A DNA stretch of 34,111 nt from an uncultured Chlorobiaceae bacterium (GTDB lineage Bacteria; Bacteroidota; Chlorobiia; Chlorobiales; Chlorobiaceae), in the NCBI GenBank assembly GCA_903994455.1, contig CAJEXI010000025.1, positions 1-34,111 of the forward strand, given 5' to 3'. Below the pieces are notes generated by a model. It saw only the letters and a list, made by a program, of their open reading frames with translations. It ran no database searches and was not told where the DNA came from. Numbering within the stretch: the stretch's first letter is position 1; each line of letters starts with the position of its first letter. The translations under genes were made by a program, and so were the position numbers. This document shows, one piece after another, positions 26,150 to 32,803 of this stretch.

Positions 26150-26563
26150 ATGAGTAGATATGGTAGTTTAGAGTATAAGATTATAGCTCGAATGGCAAGG
26201 AAGAAGTGCTCTGTATTCGTGCGTGAAGATTTTAAGGATTTGAGTGACTACGATCAGGTTGGGCGTGCTTTGCGAAACATAGCCAAAAACGGGAGATTGA
26301 TTCGGGTAGGCTATGGTGTCTATGCCAAAGCCAAAAAGTCAACCATTACAGGTGAACTTGTTCCAGTGGTTCCGTTGCCTGAGTTGGCGAAAGAGGCTCT
26401 TGCTCGTCTTGGAATCAAAACAGCCCCATCCCGCATGGAAAAAGATTACAATGCTGGAAAAACAACCCAGGTGCCAACCGGGCGAGTGATTGCTGTTAAG
26501 GGCCGTATAAGCCGAAAGATAGGATATGGTGGAGCTTATGTCAGTTATGAACCAGCGGCCTGA
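26150..26563 (+). CDS. DUF6088 (AbiEi-like) antitoxin of a type IV TA pair
   Basis: A 137-residue protein: an N-terminal winged helix (VFVREDFKDLSDYDQVGRAL, then RLIRVGYGVYAK), a linker (PVVPLPELAKEALARLG) and a small C-terminal domain (GKTTQVPTGRVIAVKGRISR). This is the DUF6088 arrangement related to AbiEi, a transcriptional repressor and antitoxin. Its 3' end overlaps the AbiEii-like toxin gene by about 26-38 bases. The copy at 29335-29700 lacks the start and first 23 codons. Confidence 0.85.
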   Translation: MSRYGSLEYKIIARMARKKCSVFVREDFKDLSDYDQVGRALRNIAKNGRLIRVGYGVYAKAKKSTITGELVPVVPLPELAKEALARLGIKTAPSRMEKDYNAGKTTQVPTGRVIAVKGRISRKIGYGGAYVSYEPAA

Positions 26564-27464
26564 AAAGGAAGTTTTTGAGGACGTGGCGCTTCTCAAAAGC
26601 ATTGCTCCCTCTTTCATCGAGAAGGATTGGTTTGTCACGCAAATTATTGCTGTACTTGCTGATCACCATGCGGATGGTTTTGAATTTGTATTTACTGGTG
26701 GTACCGCTCTTTCAAAAGCCTATAATCTCATAAAGCGATTCTCTGAAGATGTCGATTTCAGGGTTATTGCTCCAACGACACCCCAAAGTCGAAAAACGCT
26801 CTCCAAATTTAAACACGGAGTAGTTGAGAAGCTTCAGCAAAGCGGATTTGCAATCGAGGAAGGTCACATTCAGGCGAGAGATGAAAATCGCTTCTTCTCG
26901 ATTGATTTTTGTTATCCCAGCCACTTCTCTCGTTCTGATGCTCTTCTTCCCCATGTCCAGATAGAGATAAGCATCAGCACTCCTCAACGTCCACCATGCT
27001 ATTTGCCTGTCTCCTCGATAGCCTGTGCCGTTACCAAAAAACCAGCCGAAGTGAGCAGGATTGCCTGTATCGATCCTGTTGAAAGTGCTGCTGATAAACT
27101 CAGTGCCTTGGCATGGCGAATCCCTGACCGTGTAAGGGGAATGCAAGAGGACGATCCAGCTCTTGTTCGGCATATTCATGATCTTGCTCTACTCAAAGAG
27201 TTTGCATTTGCGGATAAAATTTTTTCTTCGTTGGTTGCTGTATCTATGCACGACGATGACCGGCGCTCAAAAAATAATCCCTCATTTGCCGGTTCGAGTA
27301 TGCAGGAAAAGTTCCGGCAAATGATTCAGATACTCGAAACTGATACGAAATATCAGGACGAATATGAGCTTTTTGTTAAAAGTGTCTCTTATGCTGCCGA
27401 AGGAGAAGTGCCAGACTTCGCAGAGGCAGTGCGAGCGGTTCGCATTCTTGTACAGCTTATCTGA
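26538..27464 (+). CDS. AbiEii-family nucleotidyltransferase toxin
   Basis: About 308 residues. The nucleotidyltransferase motif is intact: FVFTGGTALSKAY, then KRFSEDVDFRV (Gly-Gly and the DxD pair). Then come ACIDPVESAADKLSALAWR and VRHIHDLALL of the family. AbiEii toxins transfer nucleotides, in some relatives to tRNA 3' ends, to stop growth in phage-infected cells. Three Met codons (26526, 26538, 26547) are possible starts; I chose 26538 after GGAG. It ends shortly before a small hairpin at 27464-27481 that lacks a T tract. It is complete, unlike the copy at 29.7 kb. Confidence 0.88.
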   Translation: MSVMNQRPEKEVFEDVALLKSIAPSFIEKDWFVTQIIAVLADHHADGFEFVFTGGTALSKAYNLIKRFSEDVDFRVIAPTTPQSRKTLSKFKHGVVEKLQQSGFAIEEGHIQARDENRFFSIDFCYPSHFSRSDALLPHVQIEISISTPQRPPCYLPVSSIACAVTKKPAEVSRIACIDPVESAADKLSALAWRIPDRVRGMQEDDPALVRHIHDLALLKEFAFADKIFSSLVAVSMHDDDRRSKNNPSFAGSSMQEKFRQMIQILETDTKYQDEYELFVKSVSYAAEGEVPDFAEAVRAVRILVQLI

Positions 27465-27483
27465 TTCCACTACAATGGAATAG

Positions 27484-27530
27484 CTGATGTGGGAAACAAA
27501 GGATTTTCATTGTAGTCAACTGTTTATGTA
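27484..27530 (+). pseudogene. DUF4160 3' fragment
   Basis: GATGTGGGAAACAAAGGATT and the following bases match the last 14 codons of the DUF4160 gene at 17787-17833, with changes near the end (reads LMWETKDFHCSQLFM). It sits directly before DUF2442 copy 3, so the original DUF4160-DUF2442 order is kept while most of DUF4160 is lost. Confidence 0.75.
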
Positions 27531-27545
27531 ACGGAGAACTCACTT

Positions 27546-27812
27546 ATGGAATGTATTTCAATTGTAGAGGCAAAGTATGTCAAGGATTATCAGATATTTC
27601 TGACATTCAATACTGGTGAAACCGGCGAGGTTGATCTGCGTGATCTTGTCTATAAATTTCCAATAGCGGAACCATTGCGGAACCCTGAAGCTTTTTCACA
27701 TTTTTATCTTGATTCCTGGCCTACTCTTGCATGGGATTGCGGCTTTGATGTAGACCCTGAGTCACTGTATTTCAGGGCCACCGGCATACAAAATAGCGCT
27801 CAAGAATTCTAA
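27546..27812 (+). CDS. DUF2442 domain protein, copy 3
   Basis: An 88-residue copy, almost identical to copy 1 except for a Tyr-to-Phe change and a different C-terminus after FRATG (IQNSAQEF). The start follows CGGAGAAC, as in copy 1. Its DUF4160 partner has been reduced to a tail fragment, so if the two act as a pair this copy is orphaned. It lies 23 bases before the BRO-N gene. Confidence 0.75.
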   Translation: MECISIVEAKYVKDYQIFLTFNTGETGEVDLRDLVYKFPIAEPLRNPEAFSHFYLDSWPTLAWDCGFDVDPESLYFRATGIQNSAQEF

Positions 27813-27835
27813 ACTGTACAAGAAAGAGGCGGATC

Positions 27836-28324
27836 ATGACAGAAGAACAAACGCTCATTGCTTTTGAAAATGCCCCAATTCGTCGTCACTTCGATGAGGC
27901 TACTGAAACCTGGTACTTCTCGATTGTCGATGTCATTGCCGTGTTGAGCGAAAGCGTCAATCCGCGTGATTATTGGTTCAGGATGAAGGTCAGGGTAAAG
28001 GCTGAAGATGGCCTTGAGTTGTCGACAACTTGTCGACAACTGAAATTGAAATCTTCAGATGGGAAAAAATATGCCACAGATTGCGCAAATGTGGAAGGAC
28101 TACTGAGAATTATTCAATCCATACCCTCGCCTAAAGCAGAGCCATTCAAGCAATGGCTGGCAAAAGTAGGCTATGAACGCATTCAGGATATGGTTGATCC
28201 AACGCTATCCGTTGATCGCGCCCGCGAGTACTGGCAACAACATGGGAGAAGCGAAAAATGGATACCCTTCCAACGCAGTTTCTATGAGATGCCATATAAA
28301 TATATTGCCATTGAAGCCATATAA
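27836..28324 (+). CDS. BRO-N domain protein, C-terminally shortened
   Basis: A 162-residue protein with the BRO-N/antirepressor-type start: LIAFENAPIRRHFDEATETW, FSIVDVIAVLSESVNPRDYW, then IQSIPSPKAEPFKQWLAKVG and QDMVDPTLSVDRAREYW. Typical full-length relatives continue for another 100 residues after GRSEKWI with a DNA-damage-inducible-like region. Here the frame ends early with PFQRSFYEMPYKYIAIEAI, so the tail looks replaced. It is the only copy that keeps both halves; fragments occur at 17322, 18271, 19516 and 29911. BRO-N domains bind DNA and are common in phages, so it may be a prophage-derived regulator. Confidence 0.75.
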   Translation: MTEEQTLIAFENAPIRRHFDEATETWYFSIVDVIAVLSESVNPRDYWFRMKVRVKAEDGLELSTTCRQLKLKSSDGKKYATDCANVEGLLRIIQSIPSPKAEPFKQWLAKVGYERIQDMVDPTLSVDRAREYWQQHGRSEKWIPFQRSFYEMPYKYIAIEAI

Positions 28325-28339
28325 TTGTAACTTAACCCT

Positions 28340-28618
28340 ATGAAAAGCGCTCGTTTTGAATGGGATGAAGAAAAAGACAGGGAAAATCAGGATAAACACC
28401 ATGTGCCTTTTTCATTAGCTCAATACGCATTTCTCGATCCGAAGCGTATTATTGCCGAAGATAAAGGCCACAGTAATGAAGAAAATCGATTTTATTGTAT
28501 TGGGCGCGTGGATGAAGGAATAATGACTGTAAGGTTCACCTATCGAGGCAATATTATCAGAATATTCGGAGCTGGATATTGGAGAAAAGGGAGAAAAATA
28601 TATGAGGACCAAGATTGA
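28340..28618 (+). CDS. brnT: BrnT-family ribonuclease toxin, copy 2
   Basis: A 92-residue protein identical to copy 1 at all but a few residues (about position 36-41: IIAEDKG versus LIVEDRG). It has the same 16-base gap after the BRO-N stop and the same TATAAT at the BRO-N end. The block from 28158 to about 28852 matches 18271 to about 18965 at a fixed offset of 9887 with no indels, so the duplication is recent. Confidence 0.92.
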   Translation: MKSARFEWDEEKDRENQDKHHVPFSLAQYAFLDPKRIIAEDKGHSNEENRFYCIGRVDEGIMTVRFTYRGNIIRIFGAGYWRKGRKIYEDQD

Positions 28619-28841
28619 ATATACCGATGAGCCATTAGGAGAATTAATGGTCATTAAAGACGGTCTGCCTTCGCCTGATCAATTAATCCTGAAGGACGAT
28701 AACGTCAAAATTACTATTGCATTAAAAAAATCAAGTGTAGAATTTTTTAAGCATGAGGCAAAGAAACATCATACTTCTTACCAAAGAATGATAAGGCAAC
28801 TCATAGACTGGTACGCAGTAACTAACCAAAAAAGCGCATAA
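28602..28841 (+). CDS. brnA: BrnA-family antitoxin, copy 2
   Basis: A 79-residue protein differing from copy 1 at three places (second residue Arg for Lys, Lys for Thr in VIKDG, Ser for Thr in KKSSVEFF). The ribbon-helix-helix is intact. It overlaps brnT copy 2 by 17 bases. Homology to copy 1 stops 11 bases after the stop codon, which marks the edge of the duplicated block. Confidence 0.88.
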   Translation: MRTKIEYTDEPLGELMVIKDGLPSPDQLILKDDNVKITIALKKSSVEFFKHEAKKHHTSYQRMIRQLIDWYAVTNQKSA

Positions 28842-28873
28842 TGCGGCTGTGAGAACAGGTAAATGTCCCATGT

Positions 28874-29083
28874 TCAGGCAACAACAATATTTTGTGTGCC
28901 AATATATTCTGCTTCCATTACGGGCTCTCCATCCTCAAGCAGCATTTCGATGACTTCTTGAAGGTTTTGATGCAGTTCATCCATGGTTTCCCCCTGTGTG
29001 TGTGCGCCCGGGAATCCAGGGATGAATCCTGTAAAAAGGCCGGTCTCCGTACAGCGTTCAACAATTGCCGTATAATTTCTCAT
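28874..29083 (-). CDS. hicB: HicB-family antitoxin, orphan
   Basis: A 69-residue HicB-like protein: NYTAIVERCTETGLFTGFIP, then GFPGAHTQGETMDELHQNLQ and EVIEMLLEDGEPV. It has the partial RNase H-like fold used to block HicA. The start is behind CAGGAGAAAGC. The partner hicA (a small double-stranded-RNA-binding-like toxin, normally adjacent) is not found on either side: downstream is brnA copy 2, upstream a fragment-rich stretch. It may be a solitary antitoxin, or the toxin was deleted during the rearrangements. Confidence 0.85.
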   Translation of the reverse strand: MRNYTAIVERCTETGLFTGFIPGFPGAHTQGETMDELHQNLQEVIEMLLEDGEPVMEAEYIGTQNIVVA

Positions 29084-29230
29084 TGCAAGCTTTCTCCTGT
29101 ACTTGTAAATTCATGAGGTTTTTTCAATAACGCATCGCTTCATTGTGTCGGGTTTTCTCAGAAGCAATAAATCATTTCATATCAGTGGCGAACTTGGTAA
29201 AATTATCTTTCCTCCAATGTAAGCCAAAAA

Positions 29231-29289
29231 GCCGACTGCAAAAATATCGCCTGACCGAAAAAGGTCGAAAACTGCTGGAGAAAAGATGA
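29231..29289 (+). pseudogene. AlbA_2-family ATPase, last 19 codons
   Basis: The frame reads SRLQKYRLTEKGRKLLEKR and stops. This is the conserved winged-helix end of the AlbA_2 ATPase family (compare SKNQQYRLTEKGKHLI at the end of copies C2 and C3), but from a more divergent member. The rest of 29084-29334 shows nothing else recognisable. Confidence 0.6.
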
Positions 29290-29334
29290 AACAAGAAAGG
29301 AAACGTATTCTGATACCCGGAAACAAATTTGTGA

Positions 29335-29700
29335 AGGAAGAAGTGCTCTGTATTCGTACGTGAAGATTTTAGGGATTTGAGTGACTTCGATCAGGTTGGG
29401 CGTGCTTTGCGAAACATAGCCAAAAACGGGAGATTGATTCGGGTAGGCTATGGTGTCTATGCCAAAGCCAAAAAGTCACTCATTACAGGTGAACCTGTTC
29501 CTGTGGTTCCGTTGCCTGAGTTGGCGAAAGAGGCTCTTGCTCGTCTTGGAATCAAAACAGCCCCTTCCCGCATGGAGAAAGATTACAATGCCGGAAAAAC
29601 AACCCAGGTGCCAACCGGGCGAGTGATTGCTGTCAAGGGCCGTGTAAGCCGAAAGATAGGATATGGCGGAGCTTATGTCAGTTATGAACCAGCGGCCTGA
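29335..29700 (+). pseudogene. DUF6088 copy 2, 5' truncated
   Basis: Homology to the 26150 gene starts at GGAAGAAGTGCTCTGT, and an in-frame TGA lies just upstream, so the first 23 codons and the start are lost. The remainder is intact and could only start at TTG 29377. The direct repeats and promoter of copy 1 are absent. It keeps the overlap with the broken AbiEii copy. Confidence 0.82.
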
Positions 29701-29911
29701 AGAGGAAGTTTTTGAAAAAGTGTCGCTTCTCAAAAGTATTGCACCCTCTTTGCATCCATGCACGAAGATGACCGGCGCTCAAAAAATAATCCCTCATTTG
29801 CCGGTTCGAGTATGCAGGAAAAGTTCCGGCAAATGATTCAGATACTCGAAACTGATACGAAATATCAGGACGAATATGAGCTTTTCGTTAAAAGTGTCTC
29901 TTATGCTGCAT
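29675..29911 (+). pseudogene. AbiEii copy 2, large internal deletion
   Basis: It begins MSVMNQRPEEEVFEKVSLLK as in copy 1, then jumps from the codons for PSL to the C-terminal segment (CATGCACGAAGATGACCGG), deleting about 630 bases including the nucleotidyltransferase motif and changing the frame. The tail encoding SKNNPSFAGSSMQEKFRQM is kept up to SYAA, where it fuses with a BRO-N fragment. No toxin activity is possible. Confidence 0.85.
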
Positions 29912-29979
29912 TCAGGATATGGCTGATCCAGCACTATCCGTTGATCGCGCCCGCGAGTACTTGCTGCAACATAAGTGAG
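29911..29979 (+). pseudogene. BRO-N internal fragment
   Basis: ATTCAGGATATGGCTGATCC and the following bases match 18295 and 28182 and read IQDMADPALSVDRARE before diverging (YLLQHK, stop). It is joined directly to the AbiEii fragment upstream and to the duplicated Phd leader downstream. Confidence 0.75.
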
Positions 29980-30135
29980 GCTGATCTGGTTCACTTCAAC
30001 GACAAATAAAGAGAGGTGCCCTTCTTGTCAGTGATGCCAGTGGTCGGATGCGATATGGCATGAGCGGGATTATCTGGAATTGAGCTATATTGCGATTGAT
30101 TTGTACGCTATAGTGATACGTAAAGAGGAACAACT

Positions 30136-30396
30136 ATGATAGCAATAAGCACAACGGAGTTGAGGCGGAACCTTCGAAAATACCTCAATACCGCAAACAA
30201 GGAACGGGTCATTATCCAGTGCGGCAAGAACGAAACCTATGAAATTATTCCTGCCCGGAAAATGAGTGATACCGACCGATATTTTTCGGATCCCAATGTC
30301 GTTGAGCATTTACAGCACTCTCTTCAGCAAGTTGAGGAGGGTAAAACCACGGTTCTCAAAAAATCAGATATCAAAAACTTCCTTGGACTTGAGTAA
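30136..30396 (+). CDS. Phd/YefM-family antitoxin, copy 2 (orphan)
   Basis: An 86-residue protein differing from copy 1 at only a few residues (Asn for Ser in GKNETYE, Thr for Ile in MSDTDRY, Glu for Gln in QQVEEGK). The leader with GAGGA is the same. The toxin that should follow is cut to 23 codons, so this is an antitoxin without its own toxin; it could still neutralise the YoeB at 25597 or act as an anti-addiction gene. Confidence 0.82.
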   Translation: MIAISTTELRRNLRKYLNTANKERVIIQCGKNETYEIIPARKMSDTDRYFSDPNVVEHLQHSLQQVEEGKTTVLKKSDIKNFLGLE

Positions 30397-30521
30397 TGGG
30401 CTATGCGCTTGTCTATACTGACGTTGCTCGAGAAGATATTGAGAAGCTTAAAAAGTCTGGTGACAAGGATTATCAGATAGTTCTGACATTCAATACTGGT
30501 GAAACGGGTAAACAGGGATAA
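30396..30521 (+). pseudogene. Chimeric YoeB / DUF2442 mini-ORF
   Basis: A 41-codon frame: MGYALVYTDVAREDIEKLKK from YoeB, then KDYQIVLTFNTGETG from the middle of DUF2442, then KQG from the AlbA_2 pseudogene, and stop. The junction falls at GACAAGGATTATCAG, where the two parents share GAC/AAGG-like bases. The frame stays open through both joints. It lacks the YoeB catalytic residues. Confidence 0.8.
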
Positions 30522-31131
30522 TCATCCCTGGGCGGATACGAATGACCTGCAACTGCTCAAAAGTGCGCAGCTCTATCAAAAGGATCCAGAGACAAAGCAA
30601 AACGGGATCACCTCGCCGGAGCCATGTTCTTCGCGCCCTATCCGAAAAATCCGGTGATTGGTGCATTTTTCAGAGAGATAGACCGTGCTGACGAACTCGG
30701 TTCTGGTATGCGCAACCTTATGAAATATGGCAAAGCTTATGGTGGGGCGGATCCGCAACTCATTGAATGGGGATGTTTTCCGCATGATTATCAGCGTGCC
30801 GGAATTTGGAGAAAAACAAGAGAAGATGGCTAAAGTTGCACAAGTCGGGGCGCATGATAGGGTGTATGACATGGTGCATGATGGGGTGCATGACATCAGA
30901 TTGACTGAAACGATGAAGAAAATTATAATGCTCCTGATTGAGCCAAAATCAACTCCACAACTTCTGGTGCAGCTTGGCTATCCTCGAAGGACTCATAATT
31001 ACGAAGCGGCTATCAAAGGTCTGCTGGACTTTAAATTGATCGAAATGACCTTGCCGGATAAGCCTCGCAGCAAAAACCAGCAATACCGTCTGACTGAGAA
31101 GGGCAAGCACTTGATAGATGGGATTTCATGA
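30508..31131 (+). pseudogene. AlbA_2-family ATPase pseudogene, copy C3
   Basis: It begins at the AAACAGGGATAATCATCCCT segment (compare 23396), continues to GCCATGTTCTTCGCGCC, then jumps directly to CTATCCGAAAAATCCGGTG, deleting about 350 bases, and is frameshifted again near 30770 (ATTGAATGGGGATG versus ATTGAAGGCGATG). The last part, up to the stop at 31131, is open and nearly identical to the end of copy C2, including the (V/A)HDG repeat. Neither a start nor an AlbA_2 domain is present. Confidence 0.85.
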
Positions 31132-31169
31132 AAAAAAAAGACTTTATCGCAAATTTTCTATCCATTCTC

Positions 31170-31196
31170 AATTACGTCCGCAGTGCGGACGCAATT
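31170..31196. repeat. 27-base imperfect palindrome, TC/GA version (copy 2)
   Basis: Identical in sequence to the palindrome at 24411 and at the same distance (38 bases) after the related stop codon, so it was copied with the block. Sequence on both sides still matches the 24.4 kb copy. Confidence 0.8.
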
Positions 31197-31329
31197 GTAC
31201 TGAAATGCGATTAACTATTTATATTTCCAAAAATAGGCGAGTGACGAAACACCGCTCAGGAATTTAAAACTGTTGTTGGCGACAAGGTAGGCAACTATGC
31301 CAACTCTATACACGAACGGAGGTAACAAA

Positions 31330-31557
31330 ATGACAGAAATTATAGGCCTTGATGATCGCGAATTGAACGAACTCATGCCCAGCGAAGTCTGCCCCCGCTG
31401 CAAACACTTGTATGCTGAGTGCCGGTATGAGTGCAAAGCCTTCCCCGACGGCATACCTGCCAACATCTGGCTTGGCAAAAACGACCACACCCAGCCATAT
31501 CCAGGCGACAACGGTATACAGTTTGACGCAATCGAACCAAAAACATCCGAGCAATGA
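31330..31557 (+). CDS. Small Cys-containing protein, function unknown
   Basis: A 75-residue protein. ATG 31330 is chosen because GGAGGTAAC sits just upstream; a start at 31297 lacks a ribosome site. It has cysteines [18 protein letters not shown] and then [25 protein letters not shown], a pattern seen in many short bacterial hypothetical proteins (C-x2-C ... C-KAFP-x-GIP ... GDNG) and suggestive of a small metal-binding fold. The stop overlaps the next short ORF (ATGA). The function is unknown. The clear ribosome site and family pattern support a real gene. Confidence 0.7.
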   Translation: MTEIIGLDDRELNELMPSEVCPRCKHLYAECRYECKAFPDGIPANIWLGKNDHTQPYPGDNGIQFDAIEPKTSEQ

Positions 31558-31811
31558 AAGAGCAAGACATCACCGCCACACTTCGCCAGCGCAGCTCCGA
31601 ACAGGCGGCAAGAGGTAATAGGCTTCTGACTGTGTCTATTTTTTTGTTGCAAGTCCACTCAATAGGTAGTAATATGAGAGAAAGTGTATGTAACAAAGTG
31701 CAGGGAGGAAGTTGTCAGCAATTTGGAAAACAGTTAAACCCTCGCTTAGGAAGTAGATACGATGGTACAAAGCTGTCGGATACCTATATATGCACAGAAG
31801 AGGGAACATGA
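31554..31811 (+). CDS. Short ORF after the Cys protein, possibly a truncated gene
   Basis: An 85-codon frame whose start overlaps the preceding stop (ATGA), an arrangement typical of a coupled gene. The first 23 residues ([20 protein letters not shown]) look protein-like. The rest is unlike any family and runs through the presumed leader of the next gene. I suspect a 5' remnant of a lost gene that reads through by chance. It ends a few bases after the next start codon. Confidence 0.35.
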   Translation: MKEQDITATLRQRSSEQAARGNRLLTVSIFLLQVHSIGSNMRESVCNKVQGGSCQQFGKQLNPRLGSRYDGTKLSDTYICTEEGT

Positions 31812-32803
31812 CTAGTAAGGGTATCTCCATGGCGTTTCAAAAAAAACACTCATTTTTCTCTTTCTTGCAAGGCAAGGCATCCGGTTCAACGTTGGAAGAA
31901 GTTGCCCCTGCAGAAAATTATATTCTGGACGAACGTCTTCCTGATGTTCGTGAGGATGAGTTTTTTAACTTTAACGGCTTCAACCACATAGCATATAGTA
32001 AAGATTCATGGTTTAAGCAACACACTGATTACACAAAGAACTACGTTGCTCTTCCTGTAGTCAGCGGAACATTTGCCGCAATCAATAGAGATAACTGGAT
32101 TCGGGGAATAAGTCCAGATTGGGATGTGGTTCGATTAGAGACCATCTCAGGAATGAGTAGCCGTGCAAGAGGTTCGGAGGTCGATGAATCTGAAGCCGCT
32201 GAGCTTATTGATAAAATGCTGTTAGCTCGAAATTCTGGTGATTCCTTTGATCCATTCATGGAAGCTCGTTTGGAGAAGTGGATTCAGCGTGTCAATGGTG
32301 GCGGAGATAGACGTCCCGCATTTGTTGCGCCATTCGCAGAGGTTGAGAGTATTCTGGCGCAACCCGACTGGGCTAATCGTCTTCGTGATTCTCTGGGACT
32401 GGGGCATATCAGACCGTGCGGAGGGAATCCCATGACGGTAGTGCTGATGCAATACAACCTTGTTCGTGTCCACAACGCTCATATAGGTAAACCTGCATGG
32501 GCTGCAACCCCTACGGTGCTTGATGATGTCTCTGGACAGATGCCAAATCCCTGTTTCTTTCCTGCGCCCACAAAAGCATCACCGGACGGCTACGGTTACA
32601 CGGTTGACCTCGCCACAACTGATGCTACATACCGCAGGGAATTTCTCCACGGGCATATCAGTTACGAACTTGCAGATATTCGCAACATTGGCTTTGTCAC
32701 CGAGGAGGTTTCATCTGCTCGAATCGCCGAAGCACGCAAAAGTCATTGCGAATTGCTTAAGCATGATCTTGTTCACTTTAAAGATTTGCCAGCTCAACCA
32801 TGA
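31808..32803 (+). CDS. Unrecognised protein, first gene of right-edge operon
   Basis: A 331-residue protein from ATG 31808, chosen because GAGGGA lies just before it; ATG 31790 upstream lacks a site. No signal peptide or membrane segment is seen. Visible features are an acidic stretch (NYILDERLPDVREDEFFNFN), a mid-region with SGMSSRARGSEVDES, and a C-terminus ending in HDLVHFKDLPAQP. I do not recognise a family. Its stop overlaps the next start (ATGA), so the two proteins are made together and probably interact. Short sequences like its C-terminal DLVHFKD also occur before the two Phd genes. Function cannot be assigned. Confidence 0.75.
   Translation: MTSKGISMAFQKKHSFFSFLQGKASGSTLEEVAPAENYILDERLPDVREDEFFNFNGFNHIAYSKDSWFKQHTDYTKNYVALPVVSGTFAAINRDNWIRGISPDWDVVRLETISGMSSRARGSEVDESEAAELIDKMLLARNSGDSFDPFMEARLEKWIQRVNGGGDRRPAFVAPFAEVESILAQPDWANRLRDSLGLGHIRPCGGNPMTVVLMQYNLVRVHNAHIGKPAWAATPTVLDDVSGQMPNPCFFPAPTKASPDGYGYTVDLATTDATYRREFLHGHISYELADIRNIGFVTEEVSSARIAEARKSHCELLKHDLVHFKDLPAQP

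Noticed and set aside
27464..27481. Hairpin ATTCCA/TGGAAT after the AbiEii gene as a terminator
   Set aside because: The arms are only 6 bases and AT-rich, and no T tract follows.
17216..31275. Integrated phage or transposon as the source of the mosaic
   Set aside because: No integrase, transposase, capsid or other phage structural gene and no tRNA attachment site is visible; BRO-N alone is not enough.
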